Shown here: piece after piece, positions 1 through 10,750 of the stretch
How the letters are laid out: every line of letters begins with the position of its first letter
Position numbering within the stretch: position 1 is the first letter of the stretch
NCBI GenBank assembly: GCA_037176885.1
Contig: JAWWNJ010000046.1
Coordinates: forward strand, 1,526,092 to 1,590,091
Direction: 5' to 3'
DNA from: Favolaschia claudopus
Lineage: Eukaryota > Basidiomycota > Agaricomycetes > Agaricales > Mycenaceae
Length of the DNA stretch: 64,000 nt
Made by a program: the position numbers and the translations under genes
Notes under the pieces: generated by a model
The model's input: only the letters and a program-made list of their open reading frames with translations
The model's database searches: none
Told to the model about the DNA's origin: nothing

Positions 1-3000
1 ACGAAGATCGTAGACGCGATTCATTCTTTTTGATCTCGGAGTGAACGAGACCTTGATCTACCGGCTTCATGACGGCCGCGCACCGTTCGCGAACATTGGG
101 AGGGAGCCGGACAATACGCCGTGTTCCCAATAAAGCCAAAATCTTGCTCACAGGAGCCGGCTCATTCCCACCTAACAGCATGTCTGAAGGGCGAAACTCT
201 CCCATCTCAGAGATGCTGGAACAAACACGACGTTTGGTGGACGCCAGGTGGGTGGAGTAGAACGCGTCGACGACGTATTTTGAAACGTTGTCCTGCTGCT
301 GGCCATTCCCTGGCCACCAGCCTTCGTTGCCGAGACTGGCTTGGGTTTTCAGTAAATCCTCCAGAAGGAAAAGATACAACGGAGGGACGACTTCGGAAAG
401 TAACCACCGATTGTATTTGGATTCCGGCGTAGCGTAATCGTCCAGTCGCACATGTCTGCGATCAGGAGTAAGAATGAAGGATGCCGTCAGGTGAACCGGA
501 AGTGTTGTTGTAATTGGAAGCTGAAGCACAGAGAAGAGGTGGTGGTTTGCGTTGGTCTGAATAAGAGGGGCAGCTAGTCCAACAACAATAGGGGATCGCA
601 AGCGATGAGGCTCCACCAGAGGAGTGAACTCGGAAGGCAGGTCGCGCAACGGGAATGATACAGAAACAACTTTGAAGTCTTCAGTCGTAGAGCTACCACT
701 GTGAACATGAACAAGTTGCGTCCTGAAATTGAAAACGCTCTGAGGCGGATCCCGCGAGGTGGTTATTCCCCAACCCCGAGTTTGATTCCCGACGCTATCC
801 CGATTGAGGGTGAAGATATTCTCCATTTTCGTGAAGAAAAACGCATGTTTTGCGGAGAGGTAATACGGTTTGAGAATCTTGTCTCGAATATGCTGAGGAG
901 TTATGCGGGTTGAAGTCAAGATTGAATCGGCATTGATGTGCGAAGTGTTCCGCAACGGAAGACGAAAGAGAGTCTGTGCAGAATGAATTCCAATCTTGAT
1001 AGGTAACGAGACATGATACATACACCGTTGTAATAATCAGAACGAGCGGTGTGAAAATCAAACAGTCCATCAAGGCACTGCAGATGATCTGGGTACCACC
1101 TATTTTGCGTGAGCTACAGATTATGTTTGCGTACAGTTCATACCGTTTAACCTGGTCAAGGGGAAGAAGCAGAGAAGCCCGGCCTGACGATAGATTGCGT
1201 GGTCAGCCTCGAAGACAGACAGGATGGAGAACATCCTGACCTTGGATGGGGAGGTGGGTTTTGGAAGGGTTCAGGAACAGCACTTGACTACCGGAAACAA
1301 TCATGGCCAACTGAAACGCAGATTAGCCAAGGTTTGAGCTTACAGGATTCGTATGCACCTCAGTGAAATGAAACATCGACAAAACCCCCAGACCGAATTG
1401 ACCTGGAGAGCATTGGAAGGTTCAAACTTCGTCGGGCACCGCTCGAGGGGTTGACGTACCGATTGTATTGGTTCTGCCTTCCTTGCCACCAATCCCTGTT
1501 TTGCATATCCCTTCAAAGTCTTTGGGACTGAAAACCTAGAGTAAGGAAGTGAGCAACGCCAAAGTGAAGCGAGCGAAAGAGAGAATCATACGCCATTGTT
1601 ATACAGAACAAGCGAGGAACAGGTTTGGAACGCTTTCATTGTTTGAGAAAGAAGCTTCTCTGTATTACCGGGACGTTCGTCAACGAGAATACCGAATTTA
1701 GTAGCATCGGCGTCGCAGGCATTGGCTAAAAATTCATTGCAGATCTGCTGCTCAGAGTATTGCTTGAGCACGTTTCGAATTGTTGTTGTGAGCGTTTCGC
1801 CCATATCAATTGGTTGAGGGACGGTTTCGACGGACTTGAATCCCAACCGATCCATCAAAAGTTGTTTACTGAGCTCGTCTGATAATTTGGGGTGGCCAAG
1901 ATAGTGGTCTCCGTGGTCGATGAGACATGCACGCTCCCCAACATCGTTGAACATGACGTCGGACACAGGGCGAAGAATCCCACCATTGTCAGGGACAAGG
2001 ATGGCTTTACGATTAATAGACCGGAGGTCCTCAGCAAGTACTTTGAGAATTAAGAGCGCCTGATCGACGACATCTCGCGTATGACAGGCCTTTTCCAACG
2101 TCTTCAATTGGTCAATGAGGACCGCTGTAGAAGGTCTGGGAGAAGCTAAGAATATTGTCCAGAGGAGAGAAGACTCGAACTTGCCTATCGGTGCATCCCA
2201 TACGCACTAGAAATTTCCGAACATCTGATTGGTCAGCCAGGCTAAAGGGGATCTGATGGAATTCGGCTAAACCCGAAGTGGACTGAAAGACAGCGAAATT
2301 GGTCGAGGCAAGACGATTGGACGCAACAGGAATCCATGCTTTCCCAGATGTTATGTTAGATACCTCGATTATGTCAGTGTCGCTCAGGGCACGGACACTG
2401 AACTCTCTGATCAAACAGTCCAGTTTCAAGGTTGAAGCACGACCGCTTTGAAGGACGGCACGCAGCTGGCCCAAGAGAATCTGCATGGGGATGGGCTGAT
2501 CCCAACCAAGGACGATTCGCAAGGACGGTGATACTTTCACGTCACGGTCGAGGACAGGAACGACCTCGTCAAATAACTCAGGCTGCTGAGCAGCTTCGAA
2601 GCATTGGCCTCGGCTGACCAAACCACCGGCAGTAGGTAGCCATTTAGCGTCTGGCGGGATGCTAATTGCCATCCAGTCAGGCGCAGAGGTATACAGCATG
2701 GCCAAGATCTGAATGGATAATGTTTTCGATTCTGGTAACGTTGACCGGCTGGAAATGAATTCAATGCGCTCCGTGACTATTTCAGCGGTGACACTGGCTG
2801 CGAGCAGTCCTAATGACCGCAGGTGTCGGAGGACAAGAAGCTAATTAGATTGCATCATTGGGATACGGTCTTTATTCGTGGCGTATATTGCAACCAAATC
2901 GGATTTCGTGGGATCGATAACATGTGCAGGGGACCGCAGTGTTCCATCGAGGACGGGCACAAAGACCGCTTGGCGCAATGTATTCAACACGGCTGGAGGA

Positions 3001-6000
3001 ACTGCATCGCGATTGCGAACCATATGGTCAAGGAAGGCGGATTGCAAGCTCTTGGACTGCGAAGAGAAATGTTCGAGAGCGAGCGTCAAAATGTCGATGG
3101 TGGACAATGGGGCCTTATTGGTCGACGCGCCAAGTTGGGCCAGGATCGCAAGATCGATGTGGGTTCCATCGAGGTAGACCACACCCTCTGCGACCGGAAG
3201 AGGCACCGTTGTGCCAGGAGGGATCCCCAGAACAGTCCCACCATTGGGTATAGGTGAGAGATCGGGCATCGAAACGCTCTTCGACTTCCTATGCAAAGAT
3301 GTGAACCTAAATCCCGACAGCACTCTGGGCGATTTCTCAGCCACCGGCGCCGCCGTCGATGGCGAAAGAAGGGCGAAGATAGGCAAAGACCGCAACTTGT
3401 CTTGCTGAGTTTGATCAAGCGGTCGCTGCTGGCAAGTCTGCAGCACACAGTCAAGCACGTGCTTCGATAAAACGTGAGCTTCGTCGCGTTCAAGTTGCAA
3501 TGCTGTATCGATACGAATTCGATCCAGAATGAGATGAATGTCCCCCAGTCTCTTCAGAACCAAGGGATAGAAGGCAAGCCCTTTGCGAGCATCTGCGGAG
3601 AACCCAGGGTGGAGAAATGCGAGCCCCAACCTCCGGCATATCGAAACCAATATGGGGTCCACGTCGAGTTCGGAGAACACCCCTACTTCAAGCGACTCAA
3701 GGCTTGCAGACCTGCCGGTCCCAGCCGGGATAATACACAATGTTTGGAGGTGGGGAAGAAGCTGATCTCGCATTGCCCATGTTCCGACCCACGCCCAGAA
3801 CGCCACGATGAAAGCGAAGATTTCTTCGTTGAGTTTCCCTTCATGGCGTTCTGAGAGGTCAAATCCATGAGGCGCAGATTGCAGGTACGAGGCTACTTTC
3901 TCGGGAGAAAGTGGAGATATATCGAGGAGCGGAGAAACTTTGAAAAGGTCCCGCAGCTGAACAGGAATTAAGGGAAGGGATATCGCTGTTGGATCCACGT
4001 CCTTGAAGACGTCGCATTCAGCCTGGGTCAGCATAGTGTGTGCTGGGCCAACCCCACTCCGCCCGGGCGCCAGGAAATTTCCATTCACAAGAGGTATCAG
4101 CGGAAGTCCGACAACATAGTCCAGCCGCTTAGTGCGAAGGAGGTACTGGAGAAGCGCTATTCGATCGGCTGCGTCCATCGTCTGGATATGAGCAACCTGA
4201 CTCTGGTTACAATTAGATAGGGAACAAGAGATTAATAGGGACCGACTAACAGTGAGTTTGAGATACGCCACGCTAGGAGATAATAGTGTGCATTGAAGAC
4301 CGGTCGCCTGGCTCACAAGCTCGAAGATATATGTGGGAAGCTGGGAAACCCGTAGCTCTGCATTTGCTAACGCTCGGAGGGTCGCTTCGTCGACTTCAGA
4401 TGAAGTGACTAGAACAGAGCTGAGGTCTGAAAACTGCGGGAGCGTTCCTCCTTTCGAACCAGCAACAACGGGCCACAGTTCCGCTTTGGATTCCACGATG
4501 CAAGCGAGAAGCTTTGCACAGATACTCTGCCAGTAGACGCTGTCGCCTCCAAACACCTCCGACTGCCGGGGAGGCCATGCTCTGAACACATCTCGAAGAT
4601 CATCACTCTGCAGGAGAAGCCGGAGAAGCGCCGCCCAGCAGCGGGGGAGGAAAGAATCAAACAAGATTTTATTCCATTCCACGAGAACACTAAGTATAGT
4701 CTCTCACGTCAGAAGCCGAACAGCAAACAGAGAAAGCAGGAAAAAGCACCTATCGTCCGATCCTCTAACAATGCCAACCGCTCCAGCGTTGACCAAATTC
4801 TGCCTAGATTGAGTGAGAGCGAACAAGGCATGGATATGACACGGAAACCCTGTGCGAAGGGGTAGCGGCAGGTAAGTAAACAGACGGCCAGAATCCTCTT
4901 CCTTGGTAAGAATGGACATTGGCATCGCAATAGCCATCTCCGACAGAAGCTTATGTTTGGACAGGACAGGCCGTGGATCCTGACCTAGCCGCAAGGATAA
5001 CAGTGAAGTGGAATACTTGTCTGGAAAGTACGAGTGAATGATTCGCCAGGTTTTCTCGACCTGACCCAGAGAGGGGGTCTCGACCATTGCGGTGCATTTG
5101 AAGGAGGTGTGCCGATCGCTGCCATCGGTCCACGACACTGTCTTGTCTTTCTGTATCGTACTCTTTGCCAGACATTCCCGACCGCCTTGCGCATCGACCG
5201 CGTGCACTTCAATAGAGAGAATATTCTGTAGAAATAGCAACGATATGCCAATCTCCTCGCGAATGAAGTCCGCGAATAGTTGGCGAATTTCGGTAGCGTC
5301 TACGGCCTTGGAACTGATACTGCTCCGAGCCCCGGGTTTGCGGAGGGGCAGCCGGATGACGGAGCCGGAGAAGTCGCGCTGGTGGGCGTCTGCGGGAAGA
5401 AAGAATTCAAATGCAGCCAACTGGTCACTGTGTTCAGCAGCTTTGGTAGCAAAGTCTATCTTTATACCACCGGACTCGGTGAAGTGGTGATGCGGGTCGA
5501 GGATACCCAATGAAGACCCTTGAATATAGATAACAGTTTAATGAAAACAGCCGATAATCCATATCAAGACATACCCGACAGGACTTGTGGGTTGTCGGTG
5601 ATCTAAGCGCTCGAGTTAGTTTAAAAACCAGTGGGATAGATATAAATGAGCGTACGTGATAGCACGAGCGAAATCCTATACCATATTTGCCAATCTTGTT
5701 GGTATCCTGCTTCTTCGATGAACGATGGATGCTTTGCAGCGCATCCCAGTCGGCATCCGAGAACACTATGATACGATAGAGTATAATTGAATTGCGTGCA
5801 CGAAATAACACGTCAACGAGCACATACCAGCATCGTTATAAGCCAACAAGGACGGCCCCTGCGTTGATTCAAGCTTGGGATGGAGCAGCTTCCCTGTTCC
5901 ATGCGATCTGGCGTCAAGCACAAAAACCTGCTTCGTCGCCCCCGCATCGTCGGAATTCTGCAACAGCTCGCGAAATACGCCCACAGAGAATGGATACGCG

Positions 6001-6092
6001 CCGAGGATGGCGGCTAGCGTGTCGGTCGGGAGAGAATACTCTCCAAACGACATAGTGGGCGGGTGGACGCGGAAAATGAAAGCAGCTGCCAC
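1..6092 (-). CDS. Sacsin-like GHKL-ATPase (NOV) protein, 3' end cut by window edge
   Basis: Large multi-exon gene read leftwards from about 6092 (or the next Met at 6053, MSFGEYSL, which fits the domain start better). The N-terminus is a sacsin-type GHKL ATPase: N-box with FRELLQNSDDAGA, then YNDAVFSD, then KIGKYGIGFRSCYH as the glycine box. Clear introns are 5766-5827 and the one starting just below 5656. The middle (about 2841-4682) is a long open exon without a known motif. A second, weaker ATPase module lies near 1300-1900, with NEFLANACDADA, LYNNGVFSPKDFEG and GQFGLGVLSMFHF joined across short introns. The frame is still open at position 1, so the C-terminus is missing. Family knowledge: sacsin-like proteins are HSP90-fold ATPases, possibly chaperones; fungal members are uncharacterised. 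Identification of the family is firm; exact exon ends below 1600 are not. Confidence 0.85.
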
Positions 6093-6738
6093 CCAAATCC
6101 CACTATGCTCTTAAGCGCTTCAACGTTGAGGCAGTGACGACGACACGACTCTCGGAACAGCAGATGCCTTTTGAACCCCTGAGAGCGATTGGGGACTTGG
6201 ACTCGGGACAGCCGCCAGCGATGATGATTATCGACTCAAAGTTTGCGGAAGGGATCGACGGCACGTCAGACCGGTGGTAGAATCGGTACTTATACTGCTG
6301 TAGAGAGCTGTGGATGACTGGTCGGGAACTTTGTGGCCAATCATTATGGTTTGGCGCATGTCGCGATGGTCAGTGGTAGCCTGGTGACAGTGACGCGTCA
6401 CAATCGCGATCCCGTGAGATGCGACGCGCCAGCTCCGCTCGTCGCACATATTGAGCAATAGGCAGGCTTCACCTATTCATACGCGTTTTCAACACCTCAC
6501 ATTTTTCCTCTTTTTCGCGAACGAAATTATAATCTCTTTGCGCATTTCGTACTTATCTCGATTACTGTGCATGTTCCGACGTTGAACGATAAATTAAAAC
6601 ATGCTCCGACATGTCATTCTACGGCACTGATGCGATTGAACGCTGAAGGCGACAATGTGCAATGTGGAGATGCAATGCATGCTATTTGCAAGGCACAGCT
6701 CTAAGTTATCTCCAATGCGGATGTGAAGCGATAGTGAT
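6093..6738. other. Intergenic, no gene seen
   Basis: Between the divergently placed sacsin-like start and the 3' end of the F-box gene. It holds only short frames without recognisable motifs, plus AT-rich stretches around 6480-6620. It probably includes the sacsin-like promoter and the F-box 3' untranslated region. Confidence 0.4.
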
Positions 6739-8127
6739 TCAAACTACAGATAGAACAGACCAGTTAGCACCCCACACAGATATTTCAAAAGGACGCTCAC
6801 CCGTTACGCTGGTGCCGAAAACACACGCTAAGCAGATACACCTCGCATCCTCAGGATCCACAAAGTAGCTTCGCAGCTCGGCGACCTCATCCACCGTTCC
6901 AGCAGAACAAAACGGTCCTTGGACCGAGCGCAGACTCACAGGTACTCCGACGCCCCTCATTATCGTCCGGGTGCCACCCCGCGCCCTAACAACACTCAGC
7001 AAATCCCCAATCTGTAACGGCGCATCGATACACAGATGCATCAACGACGGGCAAAGCCAGCCCCCCACAACCGGCCCCGCACCTTCTGGGGAAGCAAGCG
7101 CCCTGAACAAATCCGTCTCCGCACTCCGTGCCCCCGGCATGGAAGTCAAATCCTCCCCAATCTCGCGAGTATCGAAAAGAGTCAGGCGCACAAGCGCAGG
7201 GAGGCGCGCAAGAAACCCGATGAACAGGGGGATGTCCTGCGGCAGGAGACAGTTTGCTAGTTCGAGATATTGGAGATGGGTGGGGAGGTAGGAGGGTTGG
7301 CTCCATTGTGAGAAGATGGAGGTCATTTGCGCAACGGAGCAGTCGCGGATGGTCAGCGTCCGCAGCGCAGGCGCCCGCAGGTCCAAAAGAAGGGAAGTGA
7401 GATTCGAAACGCGCGAGAGATCGAGGTTCTGGAGGTGCGGTAGGAAGACAGGTTCCTTCGGTCCGGAGAATGGGAGGAGGTATATGTTGTGGAGATGAAG
7501 GGTGTGGAGGTTCGGGGTGAGTGAGAGATAGCGGTGGATGGTGGATGCAGGCATATTGCCGTCGAACATTCCACCGTACCTCTCCAACTCGAGATACGTG
7601 ATGCGCGGCGTGAGGAATGGTGTTATCCATTGTTCAGGGAGGCTCACGGCTGTGAAAGAATGAAGATTTCGCTGCCTGGCCTCCACTTGAAAGAATTTCT
7701 CCGCCGAAACCACCCTATTGAAATCCTCATGAAACCGCAGCCGCAGCACCTCCACTCGCCCCATGTCCGCCCAGCTCGCAGACGAGAGCAGATTTGTCAA
7801 TATATCAACCCGCACCCAATTATGCGAAAGTGCAACAAGACTGGGCAAAAACTTGCGCAAATGCTTGTCCCCTAGTGCCCGCACTCCCTTGCGGCCAACA
7901 GTGATCCTGAGATCGGTCTCCTTTGCCTTGACGAGTTGTTGAGTAAGAAGGGGTATAGAGCTGCGCTGGTCGATAACGAGGATGCCCCAGAGACTGGGAG
8001 TGGACAGCACGACGTCGTGGCAGACCGAGGAGACGAGACAGACGGGAGGGAGGAAGCTGATTCCCCAAGCTTCCGTTGCAATTTCTAGTACACGCCCAAA
8101 GATTTCGGGGGGAAGCTGGTCGAGCAT
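6739..8127 (-). CDS. F-box protein with leucine-rich C-terminal part
   Basis: Single-exon frame of 462 residues. The N-terminus carries an F-box: MLDQLPPEIFGRVLEIA, followed by VCLVSSVCHDVVLSTPSLWG, the usual pattern of L-P-x-E-I and a terminal S-L-W. The remainder is leucine-rich with irregular repeats such as LPHLQNLDLSRVSNLTSLLL and LPTHLQYLELANCLL, consistent with degenerate leucine-rich repeats that would bind a target. Known role of the family: substrate receptor of SCF ubiquitin ligases through Skp1. Agaricomycetes carry hundreds of such F-box genes with fast-evolving C-terminal parts, so no substrate can be inferred. The stop lies at 6739 and the start at 8127 is the first Met before the F-box. 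Confidence 0.85.
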   Translation of the reverse strand: MLDQLPPEIFGRVLEIATEAWGISFLPPVCLVSSVCHDVVLSTPSLWGILVIDQRSSIPLLTQQLVKAKETDLRITVGRKGVRALGDKHLRKFLPSLVALSHNWVRVDILTNLLSSASWADMGRVEVLRLRFHEDFNRVVSAEKFFQVEARQRNLHSFTAVSLPEQWITPFLTPRITYLELERYGGMFDGNMPASTIHRYLSLTPNLHTLHLHNIYLLPFSGPKEPVFLPHLQNLDLSRVSNLTSLLLDLRAPALRTLTIRDCSVAQMTSIFSQWSQPSYLPTHLQYLELANCLLPQDIPLFIGFLARLPALVRLTLFDTREIGEDLTSMPGARSAETDLFRALASPEGAGPVVGGWLCPSLMHLCIDAPLQIGDLLSVVRARGGTRTIMRGVGVPVSLRSVQGPFCSAGTVDEVAELRSYFVDPEDARCICLACVFGTSVTGERPFEISVWGANWSVLSVV

Positions 8128-9950
8128 GTCGAGACTTGGGTAGTGAACGGTACAATAAGTTGAAGTATTCTGTGTTGATTTCTGTGGTTTTAACGTTCTA
8201 GGGACGGTACCGGGCTATCGGGTTGGCGTCGGAATGACCTTGACACTGCCAGTCGGGGCCGACAACGAGAGTGATCAAGCAAAACAATGTTGGCACCGTA
8301 CGACACATTCTCGAGTACAATCGAGTCACTGAGTGTGTGCCACTGGGAGTATCGTGCCGAGGTGATGATCGGATGTGATGGTCTCCGAAGGTGAGGAAAA
8401 GCCGAAGAGAACCAACGTGTCGGAAAGACAGGAAAGGCAGGCAGATTTCGCATATTACAATACGAACCAGAGATAAGTAGATGACAGATATTTACCCCTG
8501 ATCCTGAACAAGGAGGAATAAGGAGAAGAGACGGGAAGGAATCGAATGCTGCATGAGAAAAAAGGGAGTTGGCGGAAAACCGAATCGTAAAATCTGAAGC
8601 GGATGCAATGCATACATGAATAATCAAGATGAAAAAGGTGGATGGCGAACAAGTGCACCAGTACATAGTAAATAAATGAATCACCAGATAAGCCACATCG
8701 GAAACTAAGCCCTGGTGCTTACTCAAGGAGGGTAAATAAGTGACATGAAGCAGTCATCAGAAGCGGAGAGACAACCCAGGGAGCTGGAGGGTGGATGGAA
8801 AACCAGAACGCAGTGACGAGGAAGTAACAATGGATGGGGAGAGAAGGCCTCAAGCATGAAAGGTGCAAAAATAAAGGTGAGACCTCGTCAGGCCAGGGTG
8901 AGGAGAGGGACGGCGTCCCGCCAAAGAGGAGCACAGTCCACAAGGTGAACAGGTGCGAGATGAGGAGCACAGTCCACAGAGTGAACAGGTGCGAGATGAG
9001 GTGCATCGCCTACAAGGTAGACAGATGCGCAGATGAAGATGGAACCTCGCCAGGCCTGGGTGATGAGATGGACGGCGTTCCGCAAGATGAGTACAGTACG
9101 AGAAATCGAAAGTGTAGAGGATGAAGAAATGGACTAGGAAAAGAGAAGAAGCCAAAGTAGCAATGCATGAGCAAGGAAGAAGAATATGTATGCTAAAGTG
9201 AAATGAACACACAGAGGAGGAATCGAGGACAGGAATAATGAGGAAGTTATGGCGCATAGTCATATGTGCATGTGCAATGTCGGTCGAGAATGTCGAGGTG
9301 AACGTAGACGGGCGAAGGCTAGTGTGAGGGATGAAAGAGGAAGGCAGATTGACGGAAGAAATACATTGTTGCGGTAAGCGATGAGGATGTGAAGGAGAAA
9401 CGATGATGTAGAGGGTGACAACAGAAGAATATTCTACTGCACTTGTATGATTTTAAAAAGGTAACATAATCGAGGCGAGCGATCAGAGAGGGAGGCTCGC
9501 TGATATGTGGATGGATGACAGGGATGAACAGAAAAGTGATCCAGTCGCCCGCAACAAAAGACACGTGTATGGGATCATAACGGCGGCAGAAGTGAGCGAA
9601 ATCAGGAGGTGGTAGCGACGCTAAAGGAGGATTGTCGACACAGCGAACAACGTTGTGCGCGAGAGGAAGCTGCTTCAGCGACATGCAGAAAAGAGGGGTG
9701 TTGTCGTCAGAGCATGTAGCCCGAAACGAGGCGAGGTAGATGGATACAAAGCCTGAGCGCTAGAAAATGTGAGAGAAGATAATATCCACGAGTGTGATTC
9801 GAACAAACAAGAGGGACACAATACGAACCCTGCACGCCGGAAACCAAAATCAAAAACGATAGAAGCCGCAACGTCGGATTGAGATGAGGAAGAGCGGGGT
9901 ATTTGGCAGAAGCGTGCAAGCCAAACAACGCCTCTTCACCCCAATCGCGA
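8128..9950. other. Gene-poor stretch between F-box and TFIIIC genes
   Basis: 1.8 kb without a gene I can support. Frames on the minus strand (9319-9684 and 8850-9263) are open but lack domains, splice signals or typical codon use. The plus strand is purine-rich (A and G) across about 8490-9330, which by itself keeps minus-strand frames open with S, F, L and H residues. A minisatellite at 8881-9088 is listed separately. Confidence 0.4.
8881..9088. repeat. Compound minisatellite, 36-bp units inside a larger duplicated unit
   Basis: Units at 8926-8961 and 8962-8997 are 36 bp each and differ at only two positions; a third, diverged copy of 37 bp follows at 8998-9034. The segment just before the array (about 8882-8923, with cctcgtcaggcc and gacggcgtcccgc) recurs just after it at about 9043-9084 (cctcgccaggcc, gacggcgttccgc). 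This suggests a longer unit of about 160 bp that itself began to duplicate. Confidence 0.8.
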
Positions 9951-10680
9951 ATGGCGGAATATTCGACTCTGTGCGCAGGATACAAGCAGGTCGAAGCATT
10001 TGGTCCCGACGACGAATACGAGGAAGAGGAAGTGGTGTATGTGACGTTGGACCTGGGGGATATCGAGCCGTCGCTCATTCCGCGGTCTTCCCACTACCGC
10101 CTCATAGTACGTTTCAGGATCGTTGGAAGGAGCGTATACGTATAAGTCGCTCAGAATGAGTTATATGTTAGGGCTTGGACACGCCAACTCCATTTTTGCA
10201 GTTGTCGGGCACGGTGTTCAAGGGCAGGCATGACGGGCTGTTGGGGACGGAATTGTTGTTCACTGAGGGGAAGGGTATGTATGCGGAGCCTCTCTAGCGT
10301 CCGCTCAACGAAACATGCATGCATCTATTATTCCAGATCCGGCTGACGCGAGCAAACGAGCCATCGTCCACGTCGCGAACACGGAGCAGCGAATCAACTT
10401 CAAGGAAGTGCGGCTGAAACCGAAAGCGCCAGCTGCAGGCGAAGATGATTATTTGCCATTTGAAGACGATGGAAGGTTCGGCGTGGACAATATAACGGGG
10501 AAGAAGCCGCCTATGCGGAAACGGGCACCGCGTCGGCCGCGCAAAGAGAAGGACAAGGAGGGCGTTGAGATCGAGGCGGTAGGAGAGACAAATGGTAATG
10601 ACGGGGCAGTTGGAGAAGCAGAGCAACGAGAAGAACAAGAACAAGTGCAAGTGCAAGTTGAAGTAGAGCAACAGGTGTAG
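9951..10680 (+). CDS. Transcription factor IIIC subunit, tau55/Sfc7/GTF3C6-like
   Basis: Three exons, 9951-10106, 10172-10274 and 10337-10680, join in frame to 200 residues. The N-terminal part contains the TFIIIC subunit 6 domain: YVTLDLGDIEPSLI, SSHYRLIGLDTPTPFLQLSG, VFKGRHDGLLGTELLF and INFKEVRLKP. The C-terminal tail is charged and low complexity (RRPRKEKDKEG, then Q/E/V repeats). Known role: this small TFIIIC subunit belongs to the complex that binds the A and B boxes of tRNA genes and recruits TFIIIB for RNA polymerase III. A Met at 9903 is in frame but the sequence between it and 9951 is not domain-like, so I chose 9951. It lies head-to-tail with the next gene, with 70 bp between stop and start. 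Confidence 0.85.
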
Positions 10681-10750
10681 ACCAAACAATTGTATACAAC
10701 GTATATATGCGAACAAATTTTTATGTAAATTTTAGATTGTGGGCTGGTGG

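Noticed and set aside
6986..7630. Open frame of 214 codons on the minus strand
   Set aside because: It overlaps the F-box gene in another phase on the same strand and has shadow-like P/H/S composition.
8850..9263. Minus-strand frame with repeated CGLCSSSRTCSP-type units
   Set aside because: The repeat is simply the translation of the 36-bp minisatellite; no start context, domain or splice signal supports a gene.
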